The notes: a model not told the origin generated them from the sequence alone. DNA of 64,000 bases from Algiphilus sp022763315 (GCF_965249985.1 NZ_OZ252280.1); one strand, 5' to 3'. Shown: positions 7,688 to 17,364, numbered from the stretch's first letter. Numbers and translations: made by a program.

Positions 7688-8979
7688 GCGGCGGCCTCTT
7701 GGCGCGTGCTCTGAATTTCTCGTGCGGCGGCCAGCATCGCCAGCCGGGCGACCACACCGTAGGCGTAGAAGCGGTTGGGCGTTTCGTCCGGGCCACAACG
7801 ATTATCCGGTGCCACGCCGGCATCTTCGAAGGCCAGCTGATGGAAGCGCGCGCCGGGGGCATTCAGGTTCTCGTCGATGCCGCGTTCGGCGTGAACGCGA
7901 TAGAAGCCGCCGACGACGTAGTGGTCGATCATATAGACCACCGGCTCGGCGACGGCAGGCGGCTCGCCGAGGGTTTCGAAGGTATAGATGCCTTCCTGGA
8001 TGATGGCGCCGGTGACTTCGCCGCCGCCCTTGGCCGAGGCCATCTTCTTGCGCATGTTGCGGTTGAGCTGGCGCAGTTCATCCGGGTGCTTGGCTGTCAT
8101 GACCCCCATGCCGTAGGTGCCGGCGTCGGCCTTGACCACGACGAAGGGCTCGTGCTCGATCCCGTATTCGGTGTACTTCTTGCGGATTTCCTGTAGCAGG
8201 CCTTCGACATTGGCGGCCAGGCAGTCCTCGCCCTCGCGCTTGAGAAAGTTGATGTTGCCGCAGTTGCGGAAGGCTGGCGTGATCAGCCAGGGGTCGATGC
8301 CCAGCATGTCGGCGAATTCGCGCGTGACCTCGCGGTAGTGCGCGAAGTGCTGCGATTTCAGGCGCTGCGCCCAGCTCACTTCGGCCGGCGGCAGCAGCGG
8401 CTGCGCAGTGCCGCGCAGAATATCGGGCACGCCCGATGACAGGTCGTTGTTGAGCACCACGGCACAGGGCGAAAAACCACCGATGTGCAGACGGTCGCCG
8501 TTCCGTTCCAGCGGTTCGAGCAGCAATTCGCCGCCGGAATCCAGTTCGATGCGGGTGGGTGCCGTTACCTCGGGGGAAACCGAACCGACGCGCACCATGA
8601 AGCCGGCGCGTTCGAGCAGCCGCTTCAGCCGTGCCACCGACTCCATATAAAAGCGGTTGCGCGTGTGGTTTTCCGGCACCAGCACCAGATTGGCCGCGGT
8701 CGGGCAGGTGCGTTCGACGGCTGTCTGCAGCGCCTGAATGCAGAGGCTGTCAAAGCCGTCGCTGAGATTGTTGAAGCCGGCCGGGAACAGATTGGTATCT
8801 ACCGGGGCGAGCTTGAAGCCAGCGTTGCGCAGGTCAACCGAACAATAAAAGGGAGCGGTCGTTTCCGCCCATTCCCGGCGCAGCCAGCTCTCGATGGCGG
8901 CCTGTGATTCAAGGAAACGCGATTCGAGTTCGAGAACCGGCCCTGCGGCCACGGCAAGGTTGGGGACGGCGCGTGTCAT
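7684..8979 (-). CDS. gshA: Glutamate-cysteine ligase, proteobacterial (Thiobacillus/Acidithiobacillus) type
   Basis: This 431-residue enzyme should form gamma-glutamylcysteine, the first step of glutathione synthesis. It belongs to the family first defined in Acidithiobacillus rather than the E. coli GshA fold group. Recognisable segments are the Y-C-S-V-D-L-R-N-A-G-F-K near residue 43, P-V-D-T-N-L-F-P-A-G-F-N-N near 57, R-N-C-G-N-I-N-F-L-K-R and the V-V-K-A-D-A-G-T-Y-G-M-G-V ATP-grasp loop. The start is ATG 8979. It is the first gene of the minus-strand run and is divergent from pilG, so the 120 bases between 8980 and 9099 should hold promoters for both directions. No clear -10/-35 pair stood out there. 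Confidence 0.93.
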   Translation of the reverse strand: MTRAVPNLAVAAGPVLELESRFLESQAAIESWLRREWAETTAPFYCSVDLRNAGFKLAPVDTNLFPAGFNNLSDGFDSLCIQALQTAVERTCPTAANLVLVPENHTRNRFYMESVARLKRLLERAGFMVRVGSVSPEVTAPTRIELDSGGELLLEPLERNGDRLHIGGFSPCAVVLNNDLSSGVPDILRGTAQPLLPPAEVSWAQRLKSQHFAHYREVTREFADMLGIDPWLITPAFRNCGNINFLKREGEDCLAANVEGLLQEIRKKYTEYGIEHEPFVVVKADAGTYGMGVMTAKHPDELRQLNRNMRKKMASAKGGGEVTGAIIQEGIYTFETLGEPPAVAEPVVYMIDHYVVGGFYRVHAERGIDENLNAPGARFHQLAFEDAGVAPDNRCGPDETPNRFYAYGVVARLAMLAAAREIQSTRQEAAA

Positions 8980-9099
8980 GCGGACCTGCGACTGACGGAG
9001 AGAGGCGCATGGTAGCGCAGTGCGGTATGCGACCGATCGCGATTGTGCTACAACCGGGACAACACCAAATGCAGCGCTAGCCGCGTCGGGGGACAGACG

Positions 9100-9480
9100 G
9101 TGACAGGCAAGATTATGGTCATTGACGACAGCCAGACGATCCGGCGCACCGCCGAAACGCTGCTGTCGCGGGCCGGCTATGAAGTGATTACGGCCCAGGA
9201 TGGCTTTGAAGCGCTGGCGAAGATTGCCGACCACACGCCCGACCTCATCTTCATTGACATCATGATGCCGCGCCTCGACGGCTACCAGGCCTGCGCGCTG
9301 ATCAAGGGCAACCCCTCCTTCGCCAAGACGCCGGTCATCATGCTGTCGTCGAAGGATGGCTTGTTCGACCGGGCGCGGGGGCGCATCGTGGGCTCTGACC
9401 AATATCTCACCAAGCCCTTCACCAAGGACGAGTTGATGGCGGCAGTGCAGGCGCATCTGGCGGGGGCGCGTGAAGCATGA
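9100..9480 (+). CDS. pilG: Response regulator PilG
   Basis: This is a 126-residue lone receiver domain, nearly motif-for-motif like Pseudomonas PilG: D9/D10, phospho-acceptor D53, M-L-S-S-K-D-G-L-F-D near 81-90 and G-S-D-Q-Y-L-T-K-P-F with K105. PilG is phosphorylated by ChpA and promotes pilus extension and cAMP signalling in Pseudomonas. The start is taken as GTG 9100, with GGGGGA upstream; the ATG at 9115 would remove the first beta strand. It overlaps pilI by ATGA and heads the plus-strand chemosensory operon. Confidence 0.95.
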   Translation: MTGKIMVIDDSQTIRRTAETLLSRAGYEVITAQDGFEALAKIADHTPDLIFIDIMMPRLDGYQACALIKGNPSFAKTPVIMLSSKDGLFDRARGRIVGSDQYLTKPFTKDELMAAVQAHLAGAREA

Positions 9481-10022
9481 GTGACGCGCTGCGCGCCTTA
9501 CGTGATCAACCGTTCGCGCTGCTCGCGCAGCTCGATCAACAGATGCGTGCGGCGCGTTTCGAGGCGGGCGAGGAACAGTTCTGGACCGGACTGGCCTTCC
9601 GACTGGGCGACGATGCCTTTGTGATTCCGCGCAGCGAGGCGGGTGAGGTGCTGACCTTGCCAGCGATGACGCGGGTACCCGGCGCGGCGGACTGGCTGCT
9701 GGGCGTGGCTAATGTGCGCGGCGACCTCCTGACCGTCTGTGATCTGCGCCGTCTGGCCGGCTACCCGTCGACGCCGCCGGCGCGTGACACGCGGGTCATC
9801 GTCTTCAATCAGCCGCAGGCGGCCATGGGGTTCGTGGTGGACGCCGTCTACGGCCATCGTCAATTCGTGCCCGCCGATCAGAAGCACGCTCTGGCTGACG
9901 CCTCAGAACCGCCGCTGCGCGACTGGTTGCTGGGCGCTTTCGTGCGCGAGGGCGTCTCCTGGCGGGTGCTCAGCCTGCATCGCCTTGCGGCGGCGGAGCT
10001 ACTGACACAGGTGGCCGCCTAG
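9477..10022 (+). CDS. pilI: CheW-type adaptor PilI
   Basis: This 181-residue single CheW domain has the conserved G-V-A-N-V-R-G-D-L-L-T-V-C-D-L strand near residues 79-93. It should couple the receptor PilJ to the kinase ChpA at the cell pole. Its ATG overlaps the pilG stop and it ends two bases before the chpA start, so production is tied to the signalling partners. In Pseudomonas pilH precedes pilI; here pilH and pilJ are missing from this side and lie at 1-937 on the other strand. Confidence 0.92.
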   Translation: MSDALRALRDQPFALLAQLDQQMRAARFEAGEEQFWTGLAFRLGDDAFVIPRSEAGEVLTLPAMTRVPGAADWLLGVANVRGDLLTVCDLRRLAGYPSTPPARDTRVIVFNQPQAAMGFVVDAVYGHRQFVPADQKHALADASEPPLRDWLLGAFVREGVSWRVLSLHRLAAAELLTQVAA

Positions 10023-10024
10023 CC

Positions 10025-13000
10025 ATGGTCTACGCGCGTCCCAATCTCGTGGCCGGCATGCACTGGGTGCGTCCTCAGTTCGCGCAGAACCTGACCCGTG
10101 CGCGCCATCTGGTGGAGCAATACGTTGAGGAGCGCAGCAACGCGGTCACGCTGCGCGAGGCAGTACACGCGCTGCAGGAGGTCGGCAGTTCCGCACGCGT
10201 CGTGCAGTGTGCCGGCATCAGCATCGTCGCGACCGAGGTGGCCGATGCACTGGATGCGCTGAGCCGCGGTGACGTCGAGGACATCTCCGCCTGCGGTACG
10301 GCGGTGATGAGCGCGATCATGCAGCTCGACGACTACGCTGATGCGGTGATCAGCGGCCTTCCCGATCACCCGCTGGTGCTGCATTCGCTGCTCAATGAAC
10401 TGCGCGTGGCGCGTGGCCTGGCAGTGCTGACCGAGGCGGAGATCTTCGCGCGTCAGCTCGAGACGCGCGGACTTCAGCCCGCTTCGGTGACGCCCGACGC
10501 CGGTGCGCCATCGGCGCAGGCCATTGCGCAGAAATACGAGACCGTATTCCAGCAGGCGCTGGCGCAGTGGCTGCGTCATGACGCACGCCAGGGCATGGCG
10601 CGCATCGGCAAGCTCAGCGAGGCCTTTGCCCGTGGCAGCAATGACGCCGAGCAGCAGGCGCTATGGCGCAGCGTGGCCGCGGTCGCCGAATGCGGGCTCG
10701 CCGGGGGACTGGAGGATTCCATCGACCTCAAGCGCTTGCTCGGCCGCTCGGCCGCAGGTGTGCGCGCGCTGAGCAGTGGGCAGCCGTTTGCCGAAGCATT
10801 GGCGCTGGCGCGTGCCCTGCTGTTGTATGTCGCGCGCGCCTCGGCGGGCGGGAGCCGTGCGCGCGATCTCAACGAGGCTCTCGGTCTCAGCGAACAGCTG
10901 CCCTCGAGCCAGGAGCGCGCGCGCATCCAGAGCCGGCTACGCGGCACCAACTCGGCGCTGATCGAACAGCTGTCGAAGGAGTTGCGTAGCGATCTCGGCA
11001 AGGTCAAGGACCACATCGACCTGCGGGTGCGCGCCGGCGCCGGCGACATGGAAGCCGCCCGCGCATTGCTCGACCAGATCGCGCACACACTGTCCATGCT
11101 TGGCTTGCCCGCGCTGTCTCGCGTGGCGCGCAATCAGATGTCGCTGCTGTCCACGCTGCTTGCCGAGGATGCCGACGCCAGGCATGAAGGCTGGATCGAT
11201 ATCGCCAGCGCCCTGCTACGCATCGAGCTCAGCCTGGACGAGGCGCTGTTCCGCCAGATCAACCGCGCCGCCGACAGCGAGGATGCCGTTGCGCTGGGCG
11301 AAGAGATCCCCAATGCCGCCGATCTGCAGGACAGCGCACAGGCGCTGCTGCGCGAGGCGCAGGTCAATCTGTCGCGGGTGAAGACCGCAGTCGATGGCCT
11401 GATCCGCAACGCCAGCACCGAAGGTCTCGATGAGGCGCCGCAACAGATCGCGCAGGTGGCCGCGGCGCTGCGTGTCGTCCAGCACGAAGCCATCGCCGAA
11501 CGCATCGCGCGCCTTGCGGACATCGCCCGCGAGCGCGGATTGCAGAGCCTGTGCGCCAGCGACGAGGGCGCAGACCGCTTCGCCGATGCCGTGGCGGTGG
11601 TGGACTTCTACATCGAACGCCTGATGGAGCGCAGCGCCCCCGGGCAGCATCTGCTGGAAGCGCTCAGCGCCCTGCTCGCCGGCTTTGACGAGAGCGAAGC
11701 GGCCACCTTCGAAGGTACGCCCCCTCCGCCGCCGTCGGAGCGGGTGGAGGCGGAGGCGACCTCCGCCGACGAGGTGGATCCCGATATCCGCGCTGTCTTC
11801 CTCGAGGAGGCGCGCGAGGTGCAGGAAACCATCGAGGCGGCCTTCGCCCGCTGGCGCCGCAACCCGGACGACAGCGAGGCCATGCTCGAGGTGCGCCGAG
11901 GCTTCCATACGCTCAAGGGCAGTGGTCGCATGGTGGAGGCCACGGACCTGGGCGAATTCGCCTGGGCGAGCGAGCGTCTGCTCAATGCCTGTCGTGATGG
12001 CGAGATTGTGGTGTCTCCGGACATCGTGCAGACCGTGGGCGAGGCCATCGACTTCGTTCCGGAGATGGTGGGCGCCTTTGCCGAATCGCGCCCCCTCGCC
12101 GACCAGGCCGCCCACGACGCGCTGATCGAACGCGCCGAACGGCTGCGGCTCGGGGGCGTCACCGACGCCGAGCGTGAGGATCTGCTCGCCACCTTCCACG
12201 AGGACGCCGCCGCCCAACTGGGTTTGCTGAGTCGCTGGCTGCGCGCGACCCCCGGTGGTGGACAGGCGGTGGAGGCCGATGTGGCACGTGCCCTGCACAC
12301 CCTGCGCGGCTCCGCGGCCGCGGTCGGCCACGCGCGCTTCAGCCGTATTGCGGGCGCTGCCGAGCACTACATCAACGCCTTGCAGCGTGGCAGTGGTGTG
12401 CTCGACAGCGAGGCCCAACGCGTCCTGAGCGCGATCGTCGATCCACTGCGAGTCGGCGTCGACGCCCGCCAGGCCGAGCCCGAGGACGAGCAGGCGGAAG
12501 CTTGGCTGCAGGCGATCGCGGGACTGCATGAGGCCTTACCCGCAGCGGATCGCGCGGCAGAGGAAGATCAGGCCATCCTCGACGCCTTCTGTATGGAAGC
12601 ACTGGATGCGTTGCAGGCCATTGACGCGCGTACGCGCGCCTGGCGTAAGGATCCGGAAGGCCAGCACGTGGCGGCATTGCGTGACGGTTGGCGCAGTCTC
12701 GCCGCCACGGCCGCCAACGCCGGAAGCGTCGCGCTCGCTGAACCGGCGCGCGCTTTCGAGCAGCAATGCGCCCACGCCGAAGCCGGCGACATCGTGCCCG
12801 ACGAGGTCGCATTCGATGCCCTTGATGCGCACGTGGAAGCCTTCTTCCAGCTGCTCGACGCCTTCCGCGAGCAGGGCGGCCATGTCGATGGCAGCGCCCT
12901 GGCCGAGCAGATCAGCGCGCTGCGCTGGGATGCACCCTCGGCGCAGCACGCGCCGGTCGCGCCGGCGCCCGAGCGGGACGCTCCTGCGGCGCAGGTCGAC

Positions 13001-16000
13001 GAGGATGACGCCGAGTTGCGCGCACTCTTCATCGGCGAAGCCCAGGAATTGATCGAAGCCATCGACAGCGACCTCGATCAGCTGGACCGCCAGCCGGATG
13101 CGGTGGAGCCGCTGCGAGATCTGGCGCGCTCCCTGCACACGCTCAAGGGCAGCGCCCGCATGGCGGGCTTCGAGGACTTCGGCGATGTCGCGCACCGCTG
13201 CGAGACGCTGACCAGCCGCCTGGAAAGCGACGGCGGGCACCTCGACACCGGCACGCTGTCGCGACTGCACAATGTTTGCGACGGGCTGTACCGTGCGGTC
13301 GAGATCCTGCGTGCCGGTGGGGCACCCGATCTGCACGCGTTGCTCGAGGAGCTGGACGCAGAGGCGCCGGCAGTGGTCGCCGCGCTTCCGGCCAGCGACG
13401 GATCGACCACGCATACGGGGGATGCGCCATCGGCGCACGACGCCGAGGGCAGCCTTGACGACATTGCGGTGGCGGTCTCCGATCACCCCGCACTGCAGGA
13501 CACCGCGCCGGAACTCGCCGAGCACGCCCATCCGGATGAGGACGCGCCGACGCCGACGGCGGATGCATTGGACACCTTGCCGCAGGGGCCCGCCTGGTCG
13601 GGCGACGCCTTTGAGCGCCTGCCGCCCGGACCGGATTCCGCGCATTCCGAGGACGCCGGCATTGACGCGGAATCGCGCGCCGTCTTCCAGGACGAAGCCA
13701 CCGATCTGCTCGACACCATTGCGCAGGCACTGTCGCGCTGGTCGAGCGATATCGCTGCCGGCGTTCCGGCCGCTGAAGCGGGCGCTGTCATCGATCTGCG
13801 TCGCGCATTGCACACGCTCAAGGGCAGCGCCTATCTGGTGGGTGCCAATGCCATGGGTGCGGCCGCGCACGAAATGGAATCGCTGGTCGAGGAAATCGTG
13901 CAGGGCGATCTCGATGCCGACAGCGGCACGGTCATGCAGCTGCAGACCCGGCTCGACCAACTGCAGGCGATTCACGACGGCACCGGATCCGTGCAGCCGC
14001 CCACCGAGGCCGCCGACGACGATACCTACTACGACGCGGCGGATATCGCCCAGCTGCAGCAGCCCTGGGCGCCACCTGCCGCCCCGCCGGTCGCGGTCGC
14101 CGAGGATGCGGGTACCGCCGACCCATCGACCGAGCAGCCCCCGCCCGCGCCGCTGCTGCCCGACGCCTCGACCTCGGCGGCGCCGGCCACCGATGACATC
14201 CGGCCGACAGCGGCTGGCAGTGAGGGCGAAAGTGGCTGGGATTCACGCGTGCTGTGGCAGCCGCCGCGTGAAGACGATAGCCAGCTTGGCCTGAAGCGCG
14301 AAGTCGCGCGCGTACCGGTACCGGATCTGGAGAGCCTGCTCAATAAGGCGGGTGAGATTTCCGTGCTGCGCGCGCGCCTCGACGAACAGAACACCGGCAT
14401 CGCCCACCAGCTCGAGGAGGTGGTCGAGACGGTCAACCGTCTTCGCGATCAGCTGCGACAGCTCGATGGCGAAACCGAGGCACAGATCGAGGCCCGTGGT
14501 CTGCAGGGCGGCGCCAGCGAGGCGGTCCCGGACCGCTACGGCAAGGATTTCGACCCACTGGAAATGGACCGCTACTCGCGCATGCAGGAGCTGTCGCGCG
14601 CCTTGGCGGAGACGGTGGGCGATATCGACGTGCTGCAGGAGTCGATGCGCGCCAGCTCCGGCGAGGCCGAAGCCCTGTTGCTGCAGCAGCAGCGCATCAA
14701 CAGCGATCTGCAACAGGGCTTGATGGGGACGCTGATGGTGCCCTTCGCGCGCCAGACGCAGCGTCTGCAGCGCGTGGTCCGGCAGACTGCGCAGGACAGC
14801 GAAAAGGAGGTGCGGGCGCACTTCGAGGGCGAAGCCATCGAAGTCGACCGCAATGTGCTGGAACGCATGACCGCGCCGCTGGAACACACCTTGCGCAACG
14901 CCGTGGTTCATGGCATCGAAGCCCCGGCGCTGCGCACCCAGCGCGGCAAGCCGACCACCGGGACGGTCTCGGTCAAGCTGTCGCGCGAAGGCCAGCAGTT
15001 GCGCCTGGAAATCGCTGATGATGGCGGTGGCCTCGACTTCGAGGCGATCCGGCGCGCGGCGGTGGATCGCGGTCTGATGGGTGCCCAGGCGCAGCTGACC
15101 CAGCGTCAGCTCGCCCTGTTTATCCTCGAACCAGGGTTCTCGACCGCGCCCAAGCTGACCCAGACGGCGGGGCGCGGCGTGGGCATGGATGTGGTTGCCG
15201 CCGAGGTACGTCAGCTCGGCGGCTCGCTGGAGATCGAGTCCGAGCCGGAGCAGGGCACCCGCTTCATCATCCGCTTGCCGATTACGCTGGGCCTGACCCA
15301 GGCGTTGATGTTCGAGGCGGGTGGAGAGACCTTCGCCGTGCCGCTGACCAATATCGAAGGCATCGCCCGCGTCAGCCGCTCGCAGGCGCTTCCGGCCGAC
15401 GGCAGCGAAGGCGTCATGCAGTACGGCGATACCGAATACCGTGTCGGCTTCGCCGCGGATTTCCTGGGCTTGCCGCGCGCCACCGACAGCGATGCGCGCG
15501 CGCTACCGGTGGTGTTGCTGCGGTTGCCAGAGGGTGTGACCGAGGGTTCGCGCCACCTTGCGCTGGTCATGGACCACATCATCGGCAACAGGGAAGTGGT
15601 GTCGAAGACCATCGGGCCCGTCGTCGCCGCGCTGCCGGGCATGACCGGCGCCACGGTACTGCCGGATGGCCGCATCGTGCTGCTGCTCGATCTGCTCACC
15701 CTGGTGCAGGATCGCATCCGACGCGAACGCATCCGCGAGGCGCCCACCGACACCGTGGATACGCAGTCGATGACGCCGCTGGTCATGGTCGTGGATGACT
15801 CCATCACCATGCGTCGCGTTGCCGAGCGCCTGCTGGTGCGTAACGGCTATGAGGTGCTGTTGGCGCGCGATGGCGTGGATGCCATGGCGCAGCTCGCCAC
15901 GGCGCGGCCGCAGGTGGTCCTGCTCGACATCGAGATGCCGCGCGCCGACGGGTTTGAGGTGGCTAGCTATATGCGGAATTCCGACGCGCTGCGCGCGGTG

Positions 16001-16147
16001 CCGATCATCATGATTACCTCGCGTTCCGGCGACAAACACCGTGAACGCGCCAAGGCCTTCGGCGTGCAGCGCTATCTGATCAAACCTTATCAGGAGGCGG
16101 ATTTGCTGAATGAGATCCGCAGCGTCCGCGCCGAGGCCGAAGCATGA
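10025..16147 (+). CDS. chpA: ChpA-type hybrid chemosensory histidine kinase with multiple Hpt domains
   Basis: At 2040 residues this is the Pil-Chp kinase. Order: ChpA N-terminal region (1-300); Hpt-like modules with phosphorylatable histidines at H628 (H-T-L-K-G-S-G), H758 (H-T-L-R-G-S-A), H1038 (H-T-L-K-G-S-A) and H1263 (H-T-L-K-G-S-A); a degenerate module near residue 888 that lacks histidine; an acidic, proline-rich linker (about 1325-1420); CheA-like dimerisation and ATPase region with N-box L-R-N-A-V-V-H-G-I-E near 1621, D-D-G-G-G-L-D and G-R-G-V-G-M-D-V-V; a CheW-like domain; and a C-terminal receiver (about 1918-2036). Pseudomonas ChpA is longer with eight such modules. It would phosphorylate PilG and PilH. 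The stop overlaps the chpC start. Confidence 0.95.
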   Translation: MVYARPNLVAGMHWVRPQFAQNLTRARHLVEQYVEERSNAVTLREAVHALQEVGSSARVVQCAGISIVATEVADALDALSRGDVEDISACGTAVMSAIMQLDDYADAVISGLPDHPLVLHSLLNELRVARGLAVLTEAEIFARQLETRGLQPASVTPDAGAPSAQAIAQKYETVFQQALAQWLRHDARQGMARIGKLSEAFARGSNDAEQQALWRSVAAVAECGLAGGLEDSIDLKRLLGRSAAGVRALSSGQPFAEALALARALLLYVARASAGGSRARDLNEALGLSEQLPSSQERARIQSRLRGTNSALIEQLSKELRSDLGKVKDHIDLRVRAGAGDMEAARALLDQIAHTLSMLGLPALSRVARNQMSLLSTLLAEDADARHEGWIDIASALLRIELSLDEALFRQINRAADSEDAVALGEEIPNAADLQDSAQALLREAQVNLSRVKTAVDGLIRNASTEGLDEAPQQIAQVAAALRVVQHEAIAERIARLADIARERGLQSLCASDEGADRFADAVAVVDFYIERLMERSAPGQHLLEALSALLAGFDESEAATFEGTPPPPPSERVEAEATSADEVDPDIRAVFLEEAREVQETIEAAFARWRRNPDDSEAMLEVRRGFHTLKGSGRMVEATDLGEFAWASERLLNACRDGEIVVSPDIVQTVGEAIDFVPEMVGAFAESRPLADQAAHDALIERAERLRLGGVTDAEREDLLATFHEDAAAQLGLLSRWLRATPGGGQAVEADVARALHTLRGSAAAVGHARFSRIAGAAEHYINALQRGSGVLDSEAQRVLSAIVDPLRVGVDARQAEPEDEQAEAWLQAIAGLHEALPAADRAAEEDQAILDAFCMEALDALQAIDARTRAWRKDPEGQHVAALRDGWRSLAATAANAGSVALAEPARAFEQQCAHAEAGDIVPDEVAFDALDAHVEAFFQLLDAFREQGGHVDGSALAEQISALRWDAPSAQHAPVAPAPERDAPAAQVDEDDAELRALFIGEAQELIEAIDSDLDQLDRQPDAVEPLRDLARSLHTLKGSARMAGFEDFGDVAHRCETLTSRLESDGGHLDTGTLSRLHNVCDGLYRAVEILRAGGAPDLHALLEELDAEAPAVVAALPASDGSTTHTGDAPSAHDAEGSLDDIAVAVSDHPALQDTAPELAEHAHPDEDAPTPTADALDTLPQGPAWSGDAFERLPPGPDSAHSEDAGIDAESRAVFQDEATDLLDTIAQALSRWSSDIAAGVPAAEAGAVIDLRRALHTLKGSAYLVGANAMGAAAHEMESLVEEIVQGDLDADSGTVMQLQTRLDQLQAIHDGTGSVQPPTEAADDDTYYDAADIAQLQQPWAPPAAPPVAVAEDAGTADPSTEQPPPAPLLPDASTSAAPATDDIRPTAAGSEGESGWDSRVLWQPPREDDSQLGLKREVARVPVPDLESLLNKAGEISVLRARLDEQNTGIAHQLEEVVETVNRLRDQLRQLDGETEAQIEARGLQGGASEAVPDRYGKDFDPLEMDRYSRMQELSRALAETVGDIDVLQESMRASSGEAEALLLQQQRINSDLQQGLMGTLMVPFARQTQRLQRVVRQTAQDSEKEVRAHFEGEAIEVDRNVLERMTAPLEHTLRNAVVHGIEAPALRTQRGKPTTGTVSVKLSREGQQLRLEIADDGGGLDFEAIRRAAVDRGLMGAQAQLTQRQLALFILEPGFSTAPKLTQTAGRGVGMDVVAAEVRQLGGSLEIESEPEQGTRFIIRLPITLGLTQALMFEAGGETFAVPLTNIEGIARVSRSQALPADGSEGVMQYGDTEYRVGFAADFLGLPRATDSDARALPVVLLRLPEGVTEGSRHLALVMDHIIGNREVVSKTIGPVVAALPGMTGATVLPDGRIVLLLDLLTLVQDRIRRERIREAPTDTVDTQSMTPLVMVVDDSITMRRVAERLLVRNGYEVLLARDGVDAMAQLATARPQVVLLDIEMPRADGFEVASYMRNSDALRAVPIIMITSRSGDKHRERAKAFGVQRYLIKPYQEADLLNEIRSVRAEAEA

Positions 16148-16635
16148 ACGCGCAAGCGGAGAGCGGCGGAACGCCGCAGAGCATCTTTGCCGTGCTGCTC
16201 ACCCAGGAGAACGGCGACCATCTGCTGTTGCCCAACGTGGCGGTGCTGGAGGTGGGCAACATCTACCACGCACCGGCGGGAGCCGAGCCGGCGCGCTGGC
16301 TGCGTGGCACGGTGGATCATGACGGCATCGCGGTGCCTGCGCTGGACCTGGAGCAACTCAACGCCGGTGGGTCCTCCGAGGCGCGGCGGGCGCGCCCGGT
16401 CTTCGTGCAGACCTACGGACGGCTGTTGCAGCACCCGGTCATCGCCTTGCTCTGTCGCGGTCATCCGCATCTGGTCGACGTCGAGCCCACCGCGCTCACG
16501 CCTGAGCCGCTGGGCTCCCGCGACCGCGACGACCTCGTGCTCAGTCGCGTCCGGCTTGGCAACACGGTGGCCATGATTCCAGATTTGCATACCATCGAAG
16601 CCGAACTGGCGCGCGCCGGAGTGGCTGCGCGCTGA
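16144..16635 (+). CDS. chpC: CheW-like protein, ChpC type
   Basis: A 163-residue CheW-domain protein, more divergent than PilI. Its first strand (S-I-F-A-V-L-L-T near residue 13) and W-L-R-G-T-V-D-H-D-G near 55-64 fit the fold. The start codon overlaps the chpA stop. In Pseudomonas ChpC is a second CheW in the Pil-Chp cluster that may connect additional receptors; the same position after chpA supports the name here. No methyltransferase (pilK/cheR) or methylesterase (chpB/cheB) gene follows, so receptor adaptation enzymes are missing from this locus. Confidence 0.8.
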   Translation: MNAQAESGGTPQSIFAVLLTQENGDHLLLPNVAVLEVGNIYHAPAGAEPARWLRGTVDHDGIAVPALDLEQLNAGGSSEARRARPVFVQTYGRLLQHPVIALLCRGHPHLVDVEPTALTPEPLGSRDRDDLVLSRVRLGNTVAMIPDLHTIEAELARAGVAAR

Positions 16636-16665
16636 TTGTCTACCGACGTAGGAGAAGGACATCGC

Positions 16666-16935
16666 ATGAGTCAGGATCGCGTTCAGGAACTGCTGCGCCA
16701 GCTGCGCGAGGAGCTCGAGGATTCCGAGCGCGGTGCTGATGCGGAGACGCGTGAGCGGATCCGCGCCTTGGAGGCCGATATCCAGGCCCTGCTGGCGGAG
16801 CATTCGGATGCTCCCGACGCGCAGTCGATCATGGAACGGGCGCGCGCCGCCGAAGTCGAATTCGCCAATCGTCATCCCGTGGCGGAGGGTTTCGTGCGTC
16901 AGCTCATCGATACCCTGTCGCGCATGGGGGTCTGA
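16666..16935 (+). CDS. Small coiled-coil protein, DUF4404-like
   Basis: This is an 89-residue, strongly charged protein that is almost all helix. Its N-terminus is L-R-Q-L-R-E-E-L-E and its conserved tail F-A-N-R-H-P-V-A-E-G-F-V-R-Q-L-I-D is near residues 65-81. These features match the DUF4404 family of small gammaproteobacterial proteins of unknown function. The start is ATG 16666 with a GGAG site upstream. It follows chpC by 30 bases and may be co-transcribed. Nothing in the sequence indicates a link to chemotaxis. Confidence 0.7.
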   Translation: MSQDRVQELLRQLREELEDSERGADAETRERIRALEADIQALLAEHSDAPDAQSIMERARAAEVEFANRHPVAEGFVRQLIDTLSRMGV

Positions 16936-16967
16936 CAGCCCCACGCACCCCATCTGGCGGAGCCGCA

Positions 16968-17288
16968 ATGAAGTTTGTCTTCGAGGTGCGCGTCAAGCCC
17001 GGTTACAGCGTCGAGCAGTACGCCGATGCCTGGATGGAAGCCAGCCGCATCATTCAGCAGACGCCCGGTGCGCGCGGCACCTTTCTGCATCGCAAGCTCG
17101 GCGAGCCCGATACCGTGCTCGCCATCGCGCACTGGGATTCCAAGGCCGCGCGCGACGCCAAGGACGACCGTCGGGACGCGCGCGTGCGCGAGATCCTCGA
17201 ACGTCATGCCCGCACCTGCGATATCACGGTCATCGGCGAATTCGAGGATCCCGAGTGGGAAGTGCTGCCGCCGCGCGCGGACGACTGA
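16968..17288 (+). CDS. Small dimeric alpha/beta-barrel (ABM-like) protein
   Basis: This 106-residue protein starts with a beta strand (F-V-F-E-V-R-V-K-P-G) and then a helix, Y-A-D-A-W-M-E-A-S. It goes on with G-A-R-G-T-F-L-H-R-K-L and A-I-A-H-W-D-S-K-A-A-R-D. That pattern fits the ferredoxin-like dimeric barrel of antibiotic biosynthesis monooxygenase and related stress proteins. A W-D-S motif is common in that superfamily. No catalytic residue can be assigned, so function is unknown. It lies 32 bases after the DUF4404-like gene. Confidence 0.6.
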   Translation: MKFVFEVRVKPGYSVEQYADAWMEASRIIQQTPGARGTFLHRKLGEPDTVLAIAHWDSKAARDAKDDRRDARVREILERHARTCDITVIGEFEDPEWEVLPPRADD

Positions 17289-17364
17289 GGCCGTCATCGG
17301 CTCGTCAATCCGCTGCGCTATAAGCCCCGCTCTGCCGCTCATTTCGGCGTTGTGAGGCCTTTGC

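Noticed and set aside
11216..12529. A 437-codon minus-strand frame inside chpA
   Set aside because: It mirrors the codon pattern of the ChpA Hpt region and carries no recognisable domain.
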